Of a DNA stretch of 38,861 bases, positions 31,021 through 38,861 are shown piece by piece; positions within the stretch are counted from its first letter, which is position 1, and each line of letters begins with the position of its first letter. The stretch is from assembly GCF_030272615.1 (NCBI RefSeq), contig NC_081405.1:309971374-310010234 (forward strand). The letters run 5' to 3'. Below the pieces are notes generated by a model that was given only the letters and a program-made list of their open reading frames with translations, had not been told where the DNA came from and searched no databases. This stretch comes from Cryptomeria japonica (lineage: Eukaryota > Streptophyta > Pinopsida > Cupressales > Cupressaceae). Position numbers and translations under genes: made by a program.

Positions 31021-33087
31021 AAGCAACCCTGTGTGTGATATCCTGTGTCGAGTTAGGAATTTCATGCAAAACAACTAAAAGGTTAGGCTCTACTTCATAT
31101 GAATTTTCATTTTGGGGTTGCACATTATCAATTTCATTTTGCATATGAATTTTGGACCTGTTGCACATACACAGATTGAAAAAGGTAGGATAATTAAGCA
31201 GGGAAACTTTATCCCTAAATGACACCTACAAACTACACATCAATACATGCTTAGATGGCAGTCCTCACACTTATCTTGTCCAATCCCACATCTAGGATTG
31301 AGGATTGAGAAGCACATATCATATTGCTCACACAAGGCCCTTTCATCTAATAATGAAGAATAAACCTCATTAGAATAGTAAGGCCATAGGGTAGTAGGGG
31401 TTTGATTCATTTTGGATATTCAAGATAGCAGGTGAGCACATAAAGGAGGGGGCTAGAAGCTTACTAATGAGCATTGGACAACAATTAGTAGCAATCCATA
31501 CTTGGGAGGGGCTAGATGCTTACTAATGAGCATTGGACAACTATTAGTAGCAATCCATACTTGGGATTGCACTTATCAATTCCTCTAACCTGCCTAGTGA
31601 GAAACTTCAATGTGTTTCACTGGCTGACTATCATGTCCCCTACTACCCTCTCTCGGGGGAGGTTGGGATCCTTGAAAGAAGAATGGTATCTATTCTAGAA
31701 GCTCTAGCAAATTGAAAAGGGCTACTACTATCTATACTAGCAATATAGAGGCTAGCATTAGCTAGAGTATATAGTAGTATCAACAATAAATACTAGATCA
31801 TTCTCTGAAAAGAAACAAAATTCTATTCTCAATAACTTTGTAGTCATATAATTATAATTTTAGCCTTTTCATTGGTCTACCTTACAACATAATGTTTCTT
31901 TGTATTCTATACAAATCTTTACAAACTCTAGATTATACCCATGCTTTCACTTTGCTCCTCTGGCTAAGGATCCCAATATTTGGTTCTCTTTTAGTACAAT
32001 ACCAACCCACCTTGATTGTGTTATCTTCTTCCCTCTGCACAACCTCCACACACTAATTTATGTATTTCTTCATAATCTGCCTCTTTCATCGCTTATCCTT
32101 CTTGGTTGATCCTCCAACACTATTCCTCTTGGGCTGCTTCCACAAACCACAAAGCCGCCCCACCTCCTCTCAGTTCACTACTCCAAAATCAACCCTCTTA
32201 TGCACCCCTTCAATAATCATTTGGTCTAATCATTGCCCATTAATACCCCTTTTTTTTACCTTTCTTTAAGAAAAATGCATTGGTTGTTATTGAAGACCAA
32301 TCGATTCAGATTATTTTTAGCCTAAATGTTTGTGGATGATATGTATAGACACTTGCTTATAAGGTGTTGTTTGTGGATAGAGAGGAAGTAGGTTGTAATA
32401 TTTTTTTATGGATGCTATTATTTATTTTGATGGCTTATGGGGTGTTTTTTTGGGGTGGAACATGAGGTCAAGAGGAATTCTCTTATGTTTTGTTAGCACA
32501 TTGCTTGATTTTCTAATACAAGAGTACAAGATTTAATTTCAGCAATTTGACCTATTTTTTCATGATTTGATTGTACTATTGGTATTTAATTTTTTCTGTA
32601 AAGAACTAGGATATATGGTGTTAAGTTATAGAACAACGTTTTTGCCTAAAACTTGTAGTATTTTGATTGATATTTACATTTAGTAATATAGAATTTAGTA
32701 TTGATTCCTTACCTATGCCACAACTTATGTGTGTCAATAAACTTTAGAGATTTTTCTTAATTGGATCTTGTATTTTCTCCTGTTCATGATGTTGCTATAG
32801 ATAAAAAACATGACAATGGTAATGATGGTTGGGAGCCTCTTATGGATACTTTGGACCTTGCTAATGTATGAGGCAAAAAAAATGAATAGGGATAACCTCC
32901 TCCTCTTAGTTGTCTTGTTATAATTGTTTTTTGTTATGAGATATTTTCTTGTTTGGACTTTGGGATGTGACTCTTTCCACTTACCTTTCTTTTTGTGAAT
33001 ATGCATAACACTATTTTGGAAATGATAATATAGATCCTCATCCATTAAAAAATAATTATAATGGTAAAATTTATAATGGTATTATAC
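31021..33087. other. AT-rich non-coding DNA
   Basis: Apart from a 59-bp tandem duplication at 31452-31567 I see nothing I can support. Frames up to 103 codons (32734-33045, minus) look random: Lys/Ile-rich and without domain patterns. Confidence 0.55.
31452..31567. repeat. 59-bp tandem duplication
   Basis: GCTAGAAGCTTACTAATGAG at 31452 and GCTAGATGCTTACTAATGAG at 31511, each running through GCATTGGACAAC and GCAATCCATACTTGGGA. Only about two base differences, so this is much younger than its surroundings. Confidence 0.9.
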
Positions 33088-34210
33088 ATAGACCTTGTGT
33101 AGGGTCCTCCAAGCCTAGAGTAAGGAGTTTGAAGCCTAGATACATTGATTTGGCCTTGTGGCCATCAATGAGTGTTGACCCAATAGGAGAAGTCTTAAGA
33201 ATAACAATTTTGAAAGTGTGGCATTGTTGAGAGCCAACACTTAGGTGTGAACCTTGTCTTCACAAATTATGATCAGTTGCCATAATACTTGACCTTATCC
33301 TCATGGTGTTGGCTCAATTCATATTAGTTTTCACAAGCCTAGAAACCAAGTAATGTATCTAAGGGTGTCTAGAAGAATGGAGTGTATGATCGTTGACTTT
33401 GTATGTTGAAACCATTATACATTCCCCTACCTCTGCATCATCCATATGAGTCAAGGATGATAGTGTGGTGTGGAAACATCCTATATGGATAGGACACATG
33501 AATCTCTATCAGATAGTGCTAGCTACAATGTATTTAATATCCTAGACTTACAAGGACATATGGGGAAGTTAGCGCGTGTGATGATGCCATGAAAGGTTTG
33601 ATATCCCTATGTATCAAACTGAGAAAACCAGTGAAAGACAAAAAAAAAATGCATTGAGAAGGCAAAAGCTAAATTGCCAAATGTTTAGTGTTGAAGTGAT
33701 GTGTGGGGACCCTGCTAAGTCAAATACCTTTTTGTAGTTTAAAAAGGCTGAAAAAGTAAGCATTTTATTTACTGCCCTAATAGACCATCCATCATAATAA
33801 TGATTACCAATGATGTGTGTTTTGCAAACAAAGTTCTAGAGGAAGGATCTTTCTATTGTAATACCAAGTGAGTGTTCATAAACCTTGTGTAGGGTTCTCC
33901 AAGCCTAGAGTAAGGAGTTTGAAGCCTAGATACATTGATTGGGCCTTGTGGCCATCAATGATTATTGACCCAATAGGAGAAGTCTTGAAACTGACAATTT
34001 TGGAAGTGTGGCATTGTTGAGAGCCAACACTTAGGTGTGAACCCTGTCTTCACAAATTATGATTATCTGCTATGATACTGGACCCTATCCTCATGGTGTT
34101 GGCTCAATTCATATTAGTTTTCCCAAGCCTAGAAGCCAAGTAATGTATCCAAGGGTGTCTAGAAGAATGGAGTGTATGATCATTGACTTTGTATGTTGAA
34201 ACAATTATGC
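33088..34210. repeat. 335-bp direct repeat, two copies 790 bp apart
   Basis: CCTTGTGTAGGGTYCTCCAA starts at about 33093 and 33883; both copies run through CCTAGAGTAAGGAGTTTGAA, GAGCCAACACTTAGGTGTGA and TATCCTCATGGTGTTGGCTC to GACTTTGTATGTTGAAAC. One copy is present in the left arm in inverted form. Confidence 0.9.
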
Positions 34211-34213
34211 ATG

Positions 34214-35950
34214 CATGACCATTGAGCTTATTGAGGAAGATTAGGAATAGTGTGTTTTGGTGAAGAAACAAGATGTGAGAATTTTGATACATAGGCAGGG
34301 GTAGAACTTAGTATTTCATATTAGAACATCAACCACACTGATTAGGCAAGTCAAATAAGGTCTCTCCAATGTTTAGGATACACAAGGGCAACATTAGTCA
34401 TGTAAGTATGCATGAGCATGGGAATGGATAGTTACTTTCCTTTTAGACTAACTTGGGTCTATGACTCTAAATGGTTTTCATCCCAAAAGTATATATAATA
34501 TCATTTTTGCACCCAAGGTGTGACAAAGAATTTTGTCTTACTTGTCATTGATTTGGACAGTATTGAGAGGATCCTATAAGGATGACTATCACCATACTCT
34601 CGATTTCACAACATCGATAATGAATTCACATTAGACACTCATGAATTACACTATGCTAAAGGGAGTGTCATGTTGTCTTTGTAAGGGTTGTTGAGTTGTT
34701 AATGAAGGTGTAAAGTTGTTGTCCTAAGAGTAAAAGGTTGTTCAAGAGTTGTGAGGCCAGTTTGCGACTTCAAGTAAATTGAGTAGGCAAAGTTATTGTT
34801 CTTGGAAGGTTGGTTGAGTCAGCAAGTCGATGTGTATTGAGGCCTAATGCTTGAGGCCTGACCATTGAGGGTATTGAGAAAGATTGGGAATTGTGTGTTT
34901 TGGTGAAGAAACATGATGTGAGAAGTTTGATGTAGAGGCAAGGGTAGAACTCAATTATTTCATATTAGGAAAGCAACCACATTGATTAGGAAAGTCAAAT
35001 AAGGTCTCTCGAATGTTTAGGATACATAAGGGCAACATTAGCCATGTAAGTATCCATGAGCATGCGAATGGATAGTTACATTCCTTTTAGACTAACTTGG
35101 GTCTATGACTCTTAATGGTGTTCATCCCATAAGTATATGTAATATAATTCACTTGAATCCAAGGTATGACTGAGAATTTTGTCTTACTTATCACTGATTT
35201 GGACAGTATTGAGAGGATCCTATAAGGATGACTATCACCATACTCTCGATGACTTCACAACATTGATAATGAATTCATATTAGAAACTCATGGATTACAC
35301 TATGATAAAGGGAGTGTCATGTTGTCTTTGTAAGGGTTGTTGAGTTGTCCATGAAGGTGTAAGGTTGTTGTCCTAAGAGTACAAGGTTGTTCAAGAGTTG
35401 TGAGGCTAGTTTGCAACTTCAAGTGAATTGAGTAGGAAACATTATTGTTCTTGGAAGGTTGGTTGAGTCAGCAAGTCGATGTGTATTGAGGCCTAATGCT
35501 TGAGGCTTGACCATTGAGGGTATTGAGGAAGATTTGGAATAGTGTGTTTTGGTGAAGAAACATGATGTAAGAAGTTTGATGCAGAGGAAAGGGTAGAAAT
35601 CAGTATTTCATATTAGGACAACAATCACATTGATTAGGAAAGTCAAATAAGGTCTCTCCAATGCTTAGGATATACAAAGGTAGCATTAGTCATGTAAGTA
35701 TGCATGAGCATGGGAATGGATAGTTAATTTCCTTCTAGACTAACTTGGGTCTATGAATCTCAATGGTGTTCATCCCAAATGTTTATGTAATATCATTCAC
35801 TTGCACGGAAGGTGTGATTGAGAATTTTGTCTTAGTTGTCACTGATTTGGGCAGTGTTGAGAGGATCCTATAAGGATGACTATCACCATACTCTTGATGA
35901 ATTCACAACATTGATAATGAATTCACATTAGACACTCATGGATTACCCCA
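34214..35950. repeat. 647-bp tandem repeat, about 2.7 units
   Basis: GAGAGGATCCTATAAGGATG occurs at 34565, 35211 and 35859 (periods 646 and 648); TGACCATTGAG occurs at about 34216, 34860 and 35509. The last unit is cut near 35950, where the outermost arm segment begins. Units are close to each other, with scattered substitutions. Confidence 0.92.
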
Positions 35951-36203
35951 ATTAGACAATAGTCAACTTAAGATATGATACAAGGATTGCATACCACAAA
36001 GCCATTAGCATATCACCTGCTCTAAATCACCACAAATCCATTAGATATGTTTTGAGATGAAAAAGAAGAGAAATGGTTTTGGTTCAATTTGCATTATTTC
36101 TATGTTCAAGTAATTTAATTTGGTATATTATACTGAAACGTCATTTCATAACTAGCATTTCAACTTCTATATAACTAGTTCTATAGACCGATTTTTTTGC
36201 CTA

Positions 36204-36215
36204 TGAAGAAAGACC
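36204..36215 (+). promoter_or_regulatory. Remaining leader of the TNP2 gene
   Basis: Only about a dozen bases separate the arm end (36203) from the chosen ATG at 36216; an alternative ATG at 36203 is out of frame. The promoter and cap site must lie left of the insertion, at 6507-6816, if the split-element model is right. Confidence 0.35.
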
Positions 36216-38824
36216 ATGTCAGATAATATCAACGAACAACAAAATAAGGAGACAATTGATAGATTGTAGTCTAACTTGAAAAGAAAAGGTGATGGAAAAT
36301 GTTATTGTCCCTGTAAAATTTGTAAGGGGTTAAAGACTAGAAGGCTTCTAATCAAAACAACTAAAAAACATTGTAGACTACATGGTCACATTGAAGGGGG
36401 ACATGATTATGATCCATTGGTAAGCTTTTTATTATATCATTTTAATAATTTATATACATAATAAATCATTTGATGATGAGATCATGATCATGGTTTATTT
36501 ATGTTGATCATTTTTATATAGTTTGAGCACCCCAAAGCACATGATATGGATCAACACAACTCAGAGAATATGGTTTTTGAAGTGGAGGAACATGGAGGTG
36601 TGAATATGAAAGATGAAGATAATGATCCCATGGAAGATGATGATCATGAGCCACAAAACACAATTGAAGATGATGGTACAAATATATTGATCCATGACAC
36701 ATTTAGTACTAGCACAACTGATCATGATGATCAAGATGACCTTGATGTTTTTCATGATTTACCTCTACTTGAGAAGGCATATGAGGCCCTTTACGAAGGC
36801 TCCCAGACAACTCTTCTCTCCGTTGTATTTTTGTTGGTGAACTTGAAGGTTATGAATGGTTTATCCAACATAAAAATCTCACGTATGTTAAGGTATGTCA
36901 TATATGTCATTATAGTTAATAAATGGTGAATCATGTACCATTAATATTCTTTATATTAACATATTATATTTTTTTGTTGTAGAATGATAGGTGAGTTTTT
37001 CTTAGCACCATCAAATATTCTACCTCGCTCATACTGAGAATTATCTGTCATTATGAAAAATATTGGAATGGAGTATCAAGCAATAGATGTTTGTCCCAAT
37101 GATCATATTATATATCACAAACAACATGAATTTTGAATGGAATGCCCTGAATGTCATATCAGTAGATATCAAATAGATCAAATAACAAAAAAGGTGCCTC
37201 GCAAGGTTCTTCGTTATATTCCCATTATTCCATGTATGCAACAATTATTCAAGTGCACTAGCTTGGCACAATTTTAGGATTACCATGCACGTAATAGAAG
37301 TTGGGATGACATTATTTGAATTCCTATGGATGGTTCAACATCTATGGACATAGAGGAAAAGTGGCCACACTTTAAAGAAGAACTTCGTAATCTCAGGCTT
37401 TCATTGGTAGTGTAGACGATGTCAATCCACTTGGAGAGCTGAGATTTGTTTACTCGATGTGGCTTGTTTTTGTTATCAACAATAACATTCCTCCATGGAT
37501 GTCAATAAAGAGGGAGCACATAATGTTGGCAATGCTTGTTCTAGGTATTTCATTATTTAATAGTTGTCTACATTTAATTATAAATATTGCAGTAAAATGG
37601 TCAAAATAATTATGTAATGTTTTTGTTCATTCGATTAGGTAAGTACCAAGTTAAAGATATGAATGTATATATCGAGCTTCTTATCAACGAGTTGTTGGAG
37701 TTATGGAATGGTGTCACTATGTATGACATCTCTAGACCAACAGGACAAAGAAAATTTCAATTCCATGCGATGCCCCAGGGCTAACACATTTTTGTGGTAT
37801 GTTATAGTGTTCAAGTTGCGGATGATAATTACAATTAAAAAAATTAACATATTTAATCCAATTATACATTATCTTGTAGGTATTCAAATAAAGGGAAAAT
37901 TTGTGTTTCCAGTTTGTGGTCCAAAGATGAAATCTCGTCATTCAAAAAGTCTAGGAAAGTAGGTGTTTGATGACTATAGGCACTTTCTCCACAAAAATCA
38001 TAAGTATCAAAATAATGAAAAACATCTTTTCAATGGGAAAGAAGAGAATACATCAAAGCCATGAAGAATGACACCTCACCTATGGAAGTTGGAATATAAG
38101 AGAATTAATCATCAAGGTAATGCCATTCCATATAATGGTTTATGTCATAAGACATCTTTTCTATCGTGCTTTGTTTACCGATGATGTGATTGATGATCAT
38201 GAAGGTCGTCAAGGAATTAATGACCACCTTCCTAAGGGACTAAAAAGTTATCCCGAACAATTTAGTAGGTTGCCCTACTATGAGCAGTTACAAATTGTGC
38301 ATTTGTTTGATACTATGCATATTGAAAAGAATATAAAAGACATTATGGAAAATATTGGATGGAAGGCGTGACAAAGAAAAAATTGTCAAAATTGTAGTGA
38401 CATTCAGGAATCCAATCATGCAATGAAAAATGTCATTCAATCAAATAGCCATCGAGACCAGATTAATATGAGTGACCTCCCTTGGTTATTAACAGACCAG
38501 CAAAGCAATGCTATAAAAGAAGTCATACGAAAAATTCAATTTCCCATAGGATTTTCTACAAAAATAAACAATCTCATATCAAAGAAAAGTGAATTTGGGC
38601 CAGGGATGAAAATGCATGATTTGCATACCTTCATTAAGGTAATTCATGTTCTTATGTATTTACTATATATTTGTATACTGCGCATGTACTTTTCATTGTA
38701 TTATGTTAGAAAAAAATGAAAGGATAATTTTATAATTGTTGTAGTACGTTCTACCTTTATCTCTCCCAGACCACTTCGACAATAATGTCAAGAAAGTCAT
38801 ATATGATCTTGGAAAATACATGAG
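36216..38824 (+). pseudogene. CACTA TNP2-type transposase, decayed, 3' end beyond the window
   Basis: Exon 1 (36216-36419) has the transposase-associated Cys motif (CYCPCKICKG, then HCRLHGHIEGGHDYDP). Exon 2 (36522-36892) is acidic, then PLLEKAYEALYEGSQTT. Exon 3 (from 36983) holds the Tnp2 core: MKNIGMEYQAIDVCPNDHII, CPECHISRY, KVPRKVLRYIPIIP, then after a shift LRFVYSMWLVFVIN and NNIPPWMSIKREHIMLAML. Later exons give DMNVYIELLINELLELWNG, GKFVFPVCGP, HNGKEE-like GKEE, DTMHIEKNIKDI (38290-38340), GMKMHDLHTF and YVLPLSLPDHF. Introns 36420-36521, 36893-36982 and 38639-38744 have GT-AG ends and keep phase; another GTAAGT starts at 38825. Roughly eight nonsense codons and at least one frameshift make it inactive. 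It would cut and paste the CACTA element by binding its ends. Confidence 0.85.
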
Positions 38825-38861
38825 GTAAGTAGTGATATATGTTCAATTCGTTGTATAGATA

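Larger units (their letters stand above)
6817..36203. mobile_element. Giant element bounded by long terminal inverted repeats (foldback- or MULE-like)
   Basis: The DNA from 6817 rightwards (AAAATTGGGCTATAGAAC...) matches the reverse complement of the DNA ending at 36203 (right end ...GTTCTATAGACCGATTTT), and the match continues through ordered blocks for about 1 kb on the left and 3 kb on the right. Outer junctions are abrupt: CACTA subterminal repeat on the left, the TNP2 leader on the right. No transposase is recognisable inside, and the interior is filled with later retroelement insertions. A short TTTGC lies outside both ends but is too weak to call a target duplication. Superfamily is unknown; a MULE or foldback element fits the long arms. 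An alternative is an inverted segmental duplication. Confidence 0.6.
33088..36203 (-). repeat. Right long inverted-repeat arm with internal tandem duplications
   Basis: Inverted counterpart of 6817-7790 but three times longer. From the outside inwards: about 250 bases matching the left arm (to ~35950), about 2.7 copies of a 647-bp repeat (34214-35950), then two copies of a 335-bp block (33878-34210 and 33088-33420) separated by about 450 bases which also match the left arm (CACGCGC block near 33577). Confidence 0.85.
6507..38861 (+). mobile_element. CACTA (En/Spm) element, split by a 29-kb insertion and running off the window
   Basis: The left end is the CACTA pentanucleotide at 6507-6511 followed by CpG-rich subterminal sequence to 6816. 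The TNP2 transposase gene begins at 36216 on the same strand and runs past 38824. Removing the inverted-repeat-bounded insert (6817-36203) would leave about 320 bases between terminus and start codon, a normal leader length for this superfamily. The right terminus is outside the window, so the terminal inverted repeat cannot be confirmed, and the two parts could belong to different copies. The bases just left of CACTA are TGGG; a 3-bp target duplication cannot be checked. Confidence 0.6.

Noticed and set aside
32734-33045. 103-codon minus-strand frame
   Set aside because: Random-looking Lys/Ile/Tyr-rich translation in AT-rich DNA, no start context, no homologous pattern.
36204-36230. TTTGC as a target duplication of the giant element (left flank near 6805, right flank near 36195-36200)
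   Set aside because: Only five bases, in a T-rich context, and not adjacent to the best-defined arm ends on both sides.
1-38861. tRNA or rRNA genes
   Set aside because: I saw no cloverleaf with A and B boxes and no rRNA-like block; the TGGTATTAGAGC word at 6221-6232 is a primer-binding site, not a tRNA gene.

Overview
This window looks like intergenic DNA from a large, repeat-rich plant genome. I see no intact host gene. It is AT-rich and almost every recognisable reading frame is broken by in-frame stops or frameshifts. Families present are plant-type: Ty1/copia with an initiator-Met primer site, Ty3/gypsy, an L1-type LINE with a plant-style C-terminal RNase H, and a CACTA (En/Spm) TNP2 transposase. 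The old, heavily decayed copies and some gag-like proteins suggest a gymnosperm, but that is inference, not proof.

Layout, left to right. 1-1006: an unrecognised broken two-exon gene-like fragment. 1075-1330: a ~50-bp minisatellite. 1556-3100: a ~357-bp tandem array. 3152-3437: a two-copy direct repeat. 3484-6506 (minus): an LTR retroelement with 5' LTR end, primer-binding site, a coiled-coil/zinc-knuckle frame and a second unknown frame, but no pol. At 6507 this LTR is cut by a CACTA element: its terminus and CpG-rich subterminal repeats are at 6507-6816, and its TNP2 gene runs from 36216 off the right edge. Between these two parts lies a 29.4-kb stretch bounded by long inverted arms (6817-7790 and 33088-36203), read here as a giant long-terminal-inverted-repeat (foldback-like) element, itself full of later insertions.

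Inside that stretch: a decayed Ty3/gypsy gag interrupted by a copia solo LTR (10644-11430, target duplication AAGGT/AAGGC); a gypsy 3' LTR-like segment (about 12204-12900); a minisatellite; a second, inner inverted-repeat pair (13318-13545 and 30735-31020); a truncated copia LTR (13540-14187, minus); a 5'-truncated LINE with long target duplications (14642-17203) that carries an extra frame 3' of its RNase H; a minus-strand gypsy-like gag/protease remnant (about 17560-19640); and a boundary-complete copia element of the SIRE/Maximus type (21321-29187) with perfect GTGAG target duplications, two ~1.24-kb LTRs and recognisable gag, protease, integrase, reverse transcriptase and RNase H.

The nesting gives an order of events: the minus-strand LTR element first, then CACTA into its LTR, then the long-inverted-repeat element into the CACTA leader, then retroelements and the LINE into that. 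None of the elements looks able to move by itself. The items most worth a second look are the giant inverted-repeat element, the pol-less two-frame LTR element, and the LINE with a third frame inside its target duplications.
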